A model generated the notes under the pieces. The model searched no databases. It was not told where the DNA came from and worked only from the letters and a program-made list of their open reading frames with translations. Below are positions 43,378-51,576 of a DNA stretch of 64,000 nucleotides, in pieces (position 1 is the first letter of the stretch; every line of letters begins with the position of its first letter). The DNA comes from Hyphomicrobiales bacterium. GTDB taxonomy: Bacteria > Pseudomonadota > Alphaproteobacteria > Rhizobiales > Rhizobiaceae. A program made the translations under genes and the position numbers. The DNA lies in contig UBMU01000021.1 of NCBI GenBank assembly GCA_900466605.1, positions 1 to 64,000 on the forward strand, read 5' to 3'.

Positions 43378-44261
43378 TCGTGCTCCAGTACAAGCTCTGT
43401 GACAACGCGGTATCTCCAACGACCTGCCTCTCACGCAGTCCAACCCATGCAGGCGGGGACGGCAGCGCTGTGGTCGTGAGCGGACATGCTAGACTGATAC
43501 GATCTTCTGGGCAGCTATACGCAGGGCTAGGGTCGGTATCGACTAGGTATGGGTGTGCTGTCGATCAGATAACCAAGCGGTTCGACCATTGAGTTTTGCG
43601 GTTTCGATCAGCGAGGCGATCGTCGCCCAATATTCCGCCCCGGCGTCGGTGGGCGTGAAACATCACCGATCAAACTGCGATCCGGAAGGTGGGATCAAAA
43701 CACCGCATACGAGAAAAGCCCTCGTAACAGTGATCGGGTTTTATAACCCGAGGATGCCGCCGAAGCCGCGCGAAGGCGAACTCTAAGCGACCGATCCACT
43801 CCCGCGCGGCCGGTCACAGACTTCTTAGAGGTACGTGACTTACGGCGCGGCATCCTTGAGACCCTACGAGATGGGTAGACGCCGATCAGCGCCAAGGACG
43901 TCACCCAGCGCTATCTTTCTCGCGAAGGTCTTGAAACAACTTCGGAAGGGCACGCGCCGCGGCTTTCAAGTCGGTTTTCCGGGCGTCTCAACAAATTGGA
44001 ACAAGATCGGCTCGTCCGCTCCGACGAATAATGTATAGTAGAGACACCGGAAAATGCTCATTAGGCGACACGTAAAATGTGTATTAGGCGTGGCGGGAAA
44101 CGTGCAACAGGCTTGGGCTAGCGGATTCGCAGTCCGAATCTTTCATTTCTCGATGGTGGCCACATCGCCAGATCGCTCACAAACTGCGTGCGTGAATTCC
44201 ACAGCCAGATATCAACGCAAGCAGCGCTCGCATCAAAGCGTCGACATGTTCCATAACTCGT
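43378..44261. other. long gap with decayed sequence upstream of the RND operon
   Basis: Nearly 900 bp without an acceptable gene. One plus frame ending in TAA at about 44028-44030 reads AKDVTQRYLSREGLETTSEG and then SGRLNKLEQDRLVRSDE, which looks like a fragment of a small helical protein but has no start or recognisable family. No regulator gene for the efflux pump is found here. Confidence 0.4.
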
Positions 44262-45461
44262 CTACGGCGCGAAGGGCGATTTCAGAATCTCCCGAACCGC
44301 CTGAACAGCCGACAGAAGCGTGCGCACCTTCGCGCCGCCTTTTGCTGGATAATTGTCGTTCCCCGAGCCAACAACGATCCTGTTTTCAATTTCTAGATCG
44401 TCGCAAGCCACGAAGAAGCCGCGCTCAGCTTGTGGAGCGGAAGAGCGCTTGACTTCTATCGCTATTTTTGGCTTTCCAGCCTGTTCGAAAATAAGATCGA
44501 TCTCGGCACCATCGGCTGTCCTGTAGAAGAAGGGAGTTGCGCCAGGGCCAGCCGCTACAATGAGCGTTTCCAGCACAAAACCCTCCCAACTTGGTCCAAC
44601 GATAGGGTGGCCCAGCAATTGGTGAAGCGTGCCGATTTCAAGCAAAGCGTGAACGAGACCGCTATCACGGACATAGATTTTAGGCGACTTCACAAGGCGC
44701 TTGCCAAGATTACCACTCCATGGCTGGAGGCGCCGAACCAGCATGAGGTCAACAAGAAGATCGATATATCGGCCGATCATGGGAGAAGACACGCCAAGAC
44801 CCTGGGCAAGCCGGGCGCTGTTAAGGGTATTGCCTTGGCCATTGGCCAACATTGTCCAAAACCGTCCGATCGTTGCGGCGGGCATGCGAGGTGCAAACAT
44901 CGGAACATCTCGTTCGAGGTAACTGCGAACAAATGCCTGTCGCCAGAAATAGCTATCCTCGTCCGTAGCTGCAGTCAGGCTATCGGGGAATCCGCCGCGC
45001 AGCCACAACTCGTCGATGTCTATAGAAGCCGCGCGGGCCTCTTCCGCACCTATCGGCGGCATTTCTTGATAGATAATTCTTCCTGCAAGTGTTTCGGATA
45101 CTTGCTGGATCAGGTCCAACGATGCCGATCCCAGCAAAAGAAATTGTGTTGCACGTTCACCGCCAGCACGACGATCATCAACGATCCCGCGCAGCTCCGC
45201 AAACAGCGCCGGTAATCGCTGAACCTCATCCAATACAGTCAAATGCCCGACTTGGGCCTGGAGGAACGCTTCTGCGTCTTCAAGTTTACGGCGGTCACCC
45301 GCTCGTTCGAGATCCAGGTAAATCGTGCCTATTAGTCGACTCGCAAGTTTGCGCGCGAGCGTTGTCTTCCCCACTTGACGCGCACCGATCAGCGCGACCA
45401 CTGGCGCACGTGCCAAAGCTTGTTCAAGAGCACTTTCAATAGCGGGTCGAGGTATAATCAT
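44262..45461 (-). CDS. AAA ATPase with DUF4143 (archaeal-type ATPase family)
   Basis: A 399-residue protein. The N-terminal ATPase has Walker A GARQVGKTT at 26-34 and Walker B HLTVLDEVQ. The middle region contains the LWLRGGFPDSL and SYLERDVP motifs. The C-terminal DUF4143 domain has the restriction-endonuclease-like pattern GAEIDLIFE ... IAIEVKRS. This is a widespread mobile-type ATPase family of uncertain role, often in accessory DNA. It is a single gene. An inverted repeat sits directly in front of the start. Confidence 0.88.
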   Translation of the reverse strand: MIIPRPAIESALEQALARAPVVALIGARQVGKTTLARKLASRLIGTIYLDLERAGDRRKLEDAEAFLQAQVGHLTVLDEVQRLPALFAELRGIVDDRRAGGERATQFLLLGSASLDLIQQVSETLAGRIIYQEMPPIGAEEARAASIDIDELWLRGGFPDSLTAATDEDSYFWRQAFVRSYLERDVPMFAPRMPAATIGRFWTMLANGQGNTLNSARLAQGLGVSSPMIGRYIDLLVDLMLVRRLQPWSGNLGKRLVKSPKIYVRDSGLVHALLEIGTLHQLLGHPIVGPSWEGFVLETLIVAAGPGATPFFYRTADGAEIDLIFEQAGKPKIAIEVKRSSAPQAERGFFVACDDLEIENRIVVGSGNDNYPAKGGAKVRTLLSAVQAVREILKSPFAP

Positions 45462-45463
45462 TG

Positions 45464-45496
45464 CCGTAAATCATAAAGCAGAGTTTCGATTTACGG
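45464..45496. promoter_or_regulatory. inverted repeat before the DUF4143 ATPase gene
   Basis: CCGTAAATC at 45464-45472 and GATTTACGG at 45488-45496 are perfect 9-bp arms with a 15-bp spacer. The nearer arm is 2 bp from the start codon, so binding there would block expression. Confidence 0.45.
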
Positions 45497-45853
45497 TCAA
45501 GAATTTTGTAGGAAGAATGCACGGCAGGGTCACCTAGCTTCGTCAGGAACCATTAGTCGTGACAACGAGACAGGCTAGTAACAAAGTGTCCGTAGCATCC
45601 CTTCACGCCGGCTGTATGTGCGTAGGCGCAACGCCTCTTCTGCCAATCGACGTGCATCCCGGCTGGAACAGCGTGGCAGCATTGAGAAGTGCGGCAATCA
45701 AAGCAAGTCGTGGCCACTGACGGGTCTCGATTGTCGGTAGGCAGGACACTGCGAAGGTAATTGGAGAGCGCGGCCTGAGTACCGGTTCCCGAGAACGAGG
45801 ATCACAACCAATCGAAAAGTCGGGGAGTCCATATCTCACCTTCGGCAGGTGCA

Positions 45854-46262
45854 ATGGGAGCGCCAGGGGTTCTGATCAAGCCCCTGCAGGATGAGTTCGG
45901 TTGGTGCACATCCTCTATCTGGTCAGCGCTCGCCGTTCGCCTCGTCTTTTTCGGAATGATGGGCCCGTTTGCAGTAGCGTTCTTGAACAACTTCGGTGTT
46001 CGAAGAGTCGTTGCTTTCGCACTTACTTTGGTGGCGATTGGCTTCATTGGCTCGCTGTTTATGACCAAGCTCTGGCATCTATTGGTCTTGTGGGGGCTTA
46101 TCATCGGTTTCGGCACAGGGTCGAACTGCAGTCGTGCTTGGGGCGACCATCTTGAACCGGTGGTTCACGAAACACCGGGGACTGGTTATCGGGATGCTGT
46201 CCGCGAGTTCCGCGACCGGTCAGCTTGTGTTCCTGCCCATAATGGCTGCGCTAAGCGAGCAA
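45854..46262 (+). pseudogene. MFS transporter fragment, frameshifted and truncated
   Basis: Frame 1 reads GVLIKPLQDEFGWCTSSIWS and continues to GLIIGFGTGSN. Near 46124 the family sequence jumps frame to AVVLGATILNRWFTKHRGLV and continues as IGMLSASSATGQLVFLPIMA before losing similarity at about 46262. This is the first third of a major facilitator (TM1-4) with a one-base frameshift, missing both the true N-terminus and the last two thirds. Upstream (45497-45853) no gene was recognised. Confidence 0.7.
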
Positions 46263-46368
46263 ACCCGGAGACGCGTCCGACGTAGGCTGCCGAAAGGCGT
46301 TCGAACTCGCGTGCGATTTCCGTCTTCGGGCTGCGACTGACGCAGGGCCGAGCTTCAACATTCCCCCC

Positions 46369-46536
46369 TTACGGGTCGACGTTGTTTGGACGCGCCAGCC
46401 GATAATCGATCGACGCTGTCGCCGATCCATCTTCACCTGGTCTGTTGTCGGGAACCCATCGTGCCATGAGGACAGCGAGAACACAAAGAGCTAGCCTCAA
46501 GGCGAAGGCGCGAAGAAGGGCTTCTGAAGCATCCAT
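46369..46536 (-). CDS. possible small membrane peptide
   Basis: A 55-residue frame from the ATG at 46536, with one hydrophobic stretch (ALLRAFALRLALCVLAVLMA) and a polar tail. It is divergent from the LysR gene. The ribosome site is weak and there is no family match, so this may not be a real gene. The rest of 46263-46656 holds nothing else. Confidence 0.2.
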   Translation of the reverse strand: MDASEALLRAFALRLALCVLAVLMARWVPDNRPGEDGSATASIDYRLARPNNVDP

Positions 46537-46656
46537 GGGTTGATCTCTTCGTTGAAAACCATGCACACAATGATCCTGCCCGGCGACTTTGCACAATGCG
46601 CAAGATACAACGTTAGCCTACGGAAAATCCGAAGAGTCCCGAACGGTGGTGAGTAA

Positions 46657-47553
46657 ATGCGCTTTGACTTGACCGATCTCCGTCTGTTCCTTCAAGTCGT
46701 CGAGGCGGAGAGCATCACCCAAGGAGCGGAGAGGGCGGGGATGGCCTTGCCCTCAGCGAGCGCGCGTATTCGCGGCATGGAGGAAATGAGCGGAGTTTCC
46801 TTGCTCGACCGGGGCCCGCGAGGGGTTCGCCCGACCGCGGCGGGAGAGGCACTTGCGCACCACGCCCGGATCGTTCTTGGGCAGATGGAACAGATGAGGG
46901 GTGATCTCCAGCTTTATGCGCGAGGCCTTCGAGGCAAGATACGCATTTTGTCGGGCCGAGCCGCAATGGCTCACCTACCTGACGCCCTTCGCCGATACCT
47001 TGTCGCCCATCCAACAATCGACATCGACCTTGAGGAGCGACAAAGTCCCGATGTCGTTGCGGCCGTAGCCGGAGGCTATGCAGACCTTGGTATAGCCGCC
47101 GATACGGCAGATACCGGAACTCTGGAAACCCGACCCTTTGAGATTGATCGCCTGGTATTGATCACTCCGGGCGATCATCCTTTCGCCAGTCGGAAAGCCG
47201 TGGCGTTGGTCGACGTCCTGGACGAGCCGTTCGTCGGGCTTCCGGCAGACAGTGCGCTTCAGGGCCATCTGGCGACCCACGCAGCGCGCGAAGGCAGACC
47301 TTTCAAATTGCGAGTTTGCTTGGACAGCTTCGAGGATATCTGTGCCATGGTCAGCAGCGGTGTCGGACTGGCGATTGTGCCCCAGGTTTATGCCCGCAGA
47401 TATCGGGTAGAGATGTCTTTTCGGATCGTGGAGATAACCGACGGGTGGGCACTAAGGCATCTCCTCATATGCGCGCGCAGTTTTGACGCTCTTCCAGTTC
47501 ACGCCAGAGCGCTTGTCAAATACCTGTCGAACAAAGGCGCGGGTGACAATTGA
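46657..47553 (+). CDS. LysR-family transcriptional regulator
   Basis: A 298-residue LysR protein: winged helix at residues 1-60 (DLRLFLQVVEAESITQGAER and PSASARIRGMEEMSGVSLLD) followed by a type-2 periplasmic-binding sensor domain (ILSGRAAMAHLPDALRRYL ... SGVGLAIVPQ). GGTGAGT precedes the ATG. Its original target may have been the broken MFS gene upstream, as LysR regulators of this branch often sit next to transporters; no intact target is adjacent. Confidence 0.85.
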   Translation: MRFDLTDLRLFLQVVEAESITQGAERAGMALPSASARIRGMEEMSGVSLLDRGPRGVRPTAAGEALAHHARIVLGQMEQMRGDLQLYARGLRGKIRILSGRAAMAHLPDALRRYLVAHPTIDIDLEERQSPDVVAAVAGGYADLGIAADTADTGTLETRPFEIDRLVLITPGDHPFASRKAVALVDVLDEPFVGLPADSALQGHLATHAAREGRPFKLRVCLDSFEDICAMVSSGVGLAIVPQVYARRYRVEMSFRIVEITDGWALRHLLICARSFDALPVHARALVKYLSNKGAGDN

Positions 47554-47610
47554 ACCTTGCGGGCCGTACCTGCGCAACTGAATAATTTAGCGTCCATCAG
47601 ACATTCTTAT

Positions 47611-48093
47611 TCATTGGTTCTCAACCTTCCCTCGGTATTTCGGGCAAAGCATTTTGAAAGCCGGAGCGGCAAAGATGCCGCCGGATACGCAGTTTGTGTC
47701 AACGGGCATTTTGAATGACATGGTTCCCAGCCTCAGGGTGCCACTAATGCAGTTGGCCTCGACAATCAGGGGTTCGCCAAGGAGCTGATTTTTGGTTTGG
47801 CTAATGCATGCTTCTGGAGAAGGGTAGCTGCCTTGGGCTACGTATCCTTCATGGCAAGCCTTGACGATGTCCGGCTCGGTGAACTTCGCCGTGGCCCTCG
47901 CATGCTTAGTATTTATGCCCTTCATATCCGTAACGGTTGCAGGTGGCTCGATGCAGCTCCGCTGAAGCTCAGCACCCATCGCCGTGCCAAAAGCCAGCAA
48001 GCTAACGGCGGTGACCGAAAATTTTACCGCCGTGATCGTCGTGGCGAGAGACCGCCGACGCGGTTGGAGGCATTTCGAACTTCCGTCTAGCAT
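47611..48093 (-). CDS. hypothetical exported Cys-rich protein
   Basis: A 160-residue protein with an N-terminal basic stretch and hydrophobic segment (FSVTAVSLLAFGTAMGAELQ), suggesting a signal peptide with a rather long n-region. The mature part has six cysteines spread over about 115 residues, an even number suited to disulfides in the periplasm. No family was recognised. It is convergent with the LysR gene. The exact start is uncertain. Confidence 0.5.
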   Translation of the reverse strand: MLDGSSKCLQPRRRSLATTITAVKFSVTAVSLLAFGTAMGAELQRSCIEPPATVTDMKGINTKHARATAKFTEPDIVKACHEGYVAQGSYPSPEACISQTKNQLLGEPLIVEANCISGTLRLGTMSFKMPVDTNCVSGGIFAAPAFKMLCPKYRGKVENQ

Positions 48094-48475
48094 AGCTTAT
48101 CCACTTTCTTGGATGGTTGTTATCGGCTGCGCTAATTTGGCAAAGAGCATTGCCCCTGTTGCGGTATCATGATCGCCCTGCTCAAAGGGCAACAAACACC
48201 TATCATAGTCGTCACCAAACCCCTTGTCTCGGAGCAGTCCACAGGCTGTCTTGGCATTGTGCAAACACCACGTGTGAACGAGAATACCAAGGCGACAACA
48301 GTCGACCAGTCTGCCAAAGTAGCAGCTTGTCCATAGTCTGGTCACGCGCGGGGTGGCCAAGGCTCGCTTTGGGAGCAGACATTTGCATGGCGGGACGGAT
48401 AGCGCCATAGTGCGACCAACAGTTGAGGAGAAGGGCAGGCTGTTTCATCTAACGGGAGAACGGAGGATATAGGTT
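48094..48475. other. gap with no supported gene
   Basis: About 380 bp. A minus-strand frame of 103 codons (48097-48408) is Cys-rich and has a faint coding look, but it has no ribosome site and no recognisable family. Confidence 0.35.
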
Positions 48476-48895
48476 ATGTACAAGCGAGTCCTGGCGGCGT
48501 TTGGACTAGTCATGGGTGGTCTCGGCATTACGCCAGCACAGGCGTTTCCGGCTACTAGCCCACCTAAGATCAGACCAACGCAGCTGGTAGAACCCGTGGA
48601 ATGGCGTCGGGGCGTCGGCGGCCCGTATTACGCTGGAATCCTCGGCGGCGCATTAACACAGCCGCACTACGGTCCATACCGCCCCACATATTACGAACCG
48701 TCCTACAGATATCAGCGTCGGCCATATACCTACTATCGACCGCACCGCGAGTATGAACCATCGGTCGCCTACGAAGGTGGCAGCCATGTGAGTTGGTGTT
48801 ATTCGCATTATCGTACGTACAGGGCATTCGACAATACTTTCCAGCCCTACTATGGACCCCGACGCGAATGTGTCAGACCCAGTAGATGGCGCTAG
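48476..48895 (+). CDS. BA14K-family exported protein
   Basis: A 139-residue secreted protein. The signal peptide (LAAFGLVMGGLGITPAQA) is followed by a Pro/Tyr/Arg-rich region and a C-terminal BA14K signature: HVSWCYSHYRTYRAFDNTFQ then PYYGPRRECV, with the paired cysteines. BA14K proteins are a family of Rhizobiales, first known as an immunoreactive Brucella protein with lectin-like activity. GGAGG precedes the ATG. The Tyr-rich linker is longer than the signature domain itself. Confidence 0.82.
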   Translation: MYKRVLAAFGLVMGGLGITPAQAFPATSPPKIRPTQLVEPVEWRRGVGGPYYAGILGGALTQPHYGPYRPTYYEPSYRYQRRPYTYYRPHREYEPSVAYEGGSHVSWCYSHYRTYRAFDNTFQPYYGPRRECVRPSRWR

Positions 48896-48993
48896 CCGTC
48901 CGCATCCTAACGTCAGGCAACACTCGTACGCCATATTGGCAGCGGGTGGAGCACGGCAAGCGATGCCGCAGCGGCATCTAGCAGGACTGAAGC

Positions 48994-49401
48994 ATGCTTC
49001 GAATTCTCACAGTTTTTGGACTTGCGATTTTCGCGATCGTAAGTGGCTCGGCCGCAAATTACTCAGGATTATGCGTTCCTTCGATGACGTACGTCAGCGA
49101 AGATTCGATCTTGGAAGCAGCGGCGGGGGAGGCATTCGAGTTTCACCAAGCCTTCTTCCGTTTAAATGATGCAGGAAGTCTCATTCACTACCGCGACTTC
49201 GATGATTTTAAGAGCAGGAATCCGGACTGCTGTTTTATTGGCGCGACAGGAAAGAAGGGTCATGAAGGCACGTTCTTGGACAAAGTTCTCGGTAAATTAA
49301 AGGGTTTCGTGCAAGTTCGGTATCGAGATGGCGTTGGTAGCACAAACCAAATCTATCTCGCCGTGACCAATTGCGGGCGTTTGTGGAACGGGGTCCGTTA
49401 G
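48994..49401 (+). CDS. hypothetical exported protein
   Basis: A 135-residue protein with a clean signal peptide (ILTVFGLAIFAIVSGSAA before NYSG). The mature domain has four Cys (one in GLCVPS, a pair in NPDCCFIG, one in TNCGRLW) and alternating strand-like segments (FVQVRYRDG, QIYLAVTN). I do not recognise the family. It follows the BA14K gene by about 100 bp on the same strand and may share transcription. Confidence 0.55.
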   Translation: MLRILTVFGLAIFAIVSGSAANYSGLCVPSMTYVSEDSILEAAAGEAFEFHQAFFRLNDAGSLIHYRDFDDFKSRNPDCCFIGATGKKGHEGTFLDKVLGKLKGFVQVRYRDGVGSTNQIYLAVTNCGRLWNGVR

Positions 49402-50012
49402 GTGCAGACGTCGGCCCCATTAGGTCCGATTGGTTGTGATGGTGAACTGAAGGCTCACCTAACCTGTCAACGTCTTCCCAACGCAGTTGACGACAAGCAA
49501 CCCGCCGGCATCAATCACGGCGTCCGCTGATTTACTTCCACCAGAGAAGGCCAAGTGCACAATGCCCAACCTTCTCTTGTGGTTGGCCTAAAGGCACTCA
49601 CCGCTGGCGTCCGCCCGCTGTTTTTCCGCCAGTGGCCTGGACCGACACTACAAAGGTGCTTTCTACAGATGCTCGGATCAAAGCGTCTGCCCGTTCCAAA
49701 GAGTGCGGTTTCGGCTTTTAAGCTGGGTGAGTGAGTGGTCCAGATGCCAAGCACACCAGTGCATGTATCTGACTAGCTGGCAAACAACCTGTTGCTCGTG
49801 CCAGATTGCCCGGTTTGTTGCTTTTGTACCTCGAACGACGCGCAACGGATTTCGGTCTGTTGCAGTAGCGTAGAAAAGGCCTGTGTTGTTTATCTCATCT
49901 CAAGAGAAGTTAGTTGGAACGGCCGTGAGGAAGAACCTGTTTGTTCTCCTTCAAATGCGTTTCGGCAACAGCTAGATACCGTTGCAGCGTGCGACGAAGT
50001 AGGGGCTGGCAA
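49402..50012. other. gap with no supported gene
   Basis: About 600 bp. A plus frame around 49560-49735 (QPSLVVGLKALTAGVRPLFF ...) has some coding character but no start, ribosome site or known family. Nothing else was seen. Confidence 0.35.
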
Positions 50013-50393
50013 ATGCTGGGACGGCTTAAACAGTGGGCTCGGGCGATCAAGAGAGACGTCCATGCTCTTTGGCTTGCCTCCCGCGATCCTCGCACGCCGT
50101 GGTACGCGAAGGCACTGTCCTTCTTGATAGCGGCGTATGCACTCTCGCCCATCGACCTTATTCCAGATTTCATTCCAGTTCTCGGCTACCTGGACGATGC
50201 TATCCTACTCCCGCTAGCGATCCTCCTAGCAATACGATTAGTGCCCCCTGATGTGATGGCGGAGCATCGTGCAACAGCGATGGCTGCAGCCGGAAGGCCA
50301 GTCAGTCGCGGAGCGGCGGTTTTTATCGTTGGAGTATGGGTCGTGGCCGCAGCCTTGTTCTCTTGGTGGCTGGTGTCGAAGGTCGCCTTTTGA
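50013..50393 (+). CDS. DUF1232 (YkvA-type) membrane protein
   Basis: A 126-residue protein with the DUF1232 signature: DPRTPWYAKALSFLIAAYAL followed by SPIDLIPDFIPVLGYLDD, and a C-terminal membrane segment (AAVFIVGVWVVAAALFSWWL). The family is widespread and of unknown function. The ATG at 50013 after AGGGG is chosen; the open frame to 49941 adds no family sequence. Confidence 0.8.
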   Translation: MLGRLKQWARAIKRDVHALWLASRDPRTPWYAKALSFLIAAYALSPIDLIPDFIPVLGYLDDAILLPLAILLAIRLVPPDVMAEHRATAMAAAGRPVSRGAAVFIVGVWVVAAALFSWWLVSKVAF

Positions 50394-50402
50394 TGTGTCG
50401 CT

Positions 50403-50682
50403 GAGCGGCGGCCCTGGCGTGGCTATACCGCGCGCGTTCACCCCCTCGATGTTCAACGCGTGGTTTGGTCGCTGGTCTCGGCCGGTCTTGGCATCGGCTT
50501 TGCGCCGGAATGGACGCTGGAGCTTCCAAACCGGGCGTTTGAACTGAAGAAGGTGAGGGGGATCGACTTCAGGATCGGGCTGGGGGTTGCATGGAACCGG
50601 GATGATCCAACGGCTTCACGCGATGACATCGTCGATATTGCCCGGGCGAGAAGCTCTCAACCGGGCCGGTTGACCGTGTAAC
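50403..50682 (+). pseudogene. C-terminal fragment of a LysR-family regulator
   Basis: In one plus frame, about 90 codons read HPLDVQRVVWSLVSAGLGIG then FAPEWTLELPNRAFELKKV and GLGVAWNRDDPTASRDDIVD. This is the end of a LysR sensor domain. No helix-turn-helix or N-terminal sensor precedes it; the DUF1232 gene ends just before. Confidence 0.65.
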
Positions 50683-50803
50683 TTGCTCGCGAGCGCCCGC
50701 TGGCGAAAAGCAGATCAACGCTCGACTGACTGCCGAACAGCACGGCTAATATGCTATTCCCGTGACGGCTTATGGCGGCAGTCAGGATATTGGCTGCATC
50801 CGG

Positions 50804-51130
50804 CTATCGGCCCCAAAGCTGTTGTCCGTGGGTACAGTCGACCAAGCGATCGTTCGATCTGCGTTCGCCGAAAAGCTGGCTAACGATCCACACTACGAGC
50901 GCAATCCCGCTGAACGCTGCGCCCAGGATGGTAATCCCCGACCACCCGTACCGCGCGTAGGTTGCCGTTGCGGTGATCGCACCGAGAGCGCTGCCGATCG
51001 AGTAAAAGATCATGTAGCCGCCAATCAGCCGGCCACTCTTGTGCGGATGTAGCCTCACAACGACGCTGAGATTGGTCACGTGGACGGCTTGAACTGCCAA
51101 GTCGAGCAGGAACACGCCAATAAGCAACAC
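50804..51130 (-). pseudogene. C-terminal fragment of an MFS efflux protein
   Basis: About 108 codons on the minus strand read LLIGVFLLDLAVQAVHVTNL, then RLIGGYMIFYSIGSALGAIT and YARYGWSGITILGAAFSG. This matches the last three or four helices of a drug-type MFS protein. The N-terminal two thirds are missing; the homologous sequence stops right at the edge of the sRNA locus at about 51130. Confidence 0.65.
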
Positions 51131-51139
51131 CGCGCATCG

Positions 51140-51260
51140 CTTCGTATGCGCAAGCGCTCTACTCCTCCGGCGCCTGTGGGAACAGCGGCACTCCTCCTCC
51201 CAGTCGCTGTTCGGTTCTATTCGAAAGCCTGCCGCACCTCCTCCCGCGGCAGGCTTTTTC
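51140..51260 (+). ncRNA. candidate alpha-r14 (NfeR1-like) trans-acting small RNA
   Basis: Three successive stem-loops each expose a CU-rich anti-Shine-Dalgarno loop. GCGC at 51154-51157 pairs with 51170-51173, with CTCCTCC in the loop. CAGCGGC at about 51183-51189 pairs with GTCGCTG at 51203-51209, with CTCCTCCTCCC in the loop. AAAGCCTGCCGC at 51224-51235 pairs with GCGGCAGGCTTT at 51246-51257, with CCTCCTCCC in the loop, followed by a T-run. Three hairpins with CCUCCUCCC loops and a final Rho-independent terminator are the hallmark of the alpha-r14 family of Rhizobiales, which includes Sinorhizobium NfeR1. The 5' end is estimated, and a promoter was not identified. Confidence 0.65.
51224..51259 (+). 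terminator. strong Rho-independent terminator
   Basis: A perfect 12-bp stem, a 10-nt loop (ACCTCCTCCC) and TTTTT right after. It is the 3' hairpin of the candidate sRNA and the best intrinsic terminator in the window. Confidence 0.85.
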
Positions 51261-51418
51261 GTTTCTGGCCCACAGGCTCAAAGATTTCGCTTCCGTTGGA
51301 AAAGGGTGATGTAGCGGTCTTGCTGCGCGTTGCCTGGGGGCAAGCTCCGATGCCGCGATACGTGGGGCCAATGAATCGACGTAGTGACGACGAGCCAACT
51401 CGCCAACCATCGAGTTAT

Positions 51419-51576
51419 CTATACTAGATTTGTAAACCCAGTATATTAGTCGATAGGGTGGGCGTGCATCTGAGATCGGGCATCGTTGCCTGGGCCGGGC
51501 GCACAGCGCCGAGGCAAGGTGTCGCCGGGAAGGAGCGACAACAGCTTGCTAAGGGTCAGAAACTATACTAGATTTG
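51419..51576. repeat. 14-bp direct repeat CTATACTAGATTTG flanking a 130-bp segment
   Basis: Identical copies lie at 51419-51432 and 51563-51576. The first is also one arm of TATACT-N14-AGTATA. The second overlaps the start codon of the nucleotidyltransferase-fold gene, whose TTG is the last three bases of the repeat. The segment between (51433-51562) has no gene. Tandem operators for autoregulation or a duplication are both possible. Confidence 0.45.

Noticed and set aside
44430..45215. 261-codon plus-strand frame
   Set aside because: Antisense to the DUF4143 ATPase, which has intact Walker motifs.
51200..51235. A tRNA-like 3' end (GGTTCTATTC)
   Set aside because: No cloverleaf or acceptor stem can be formed; the segment belongs to the sRNA hairpins.
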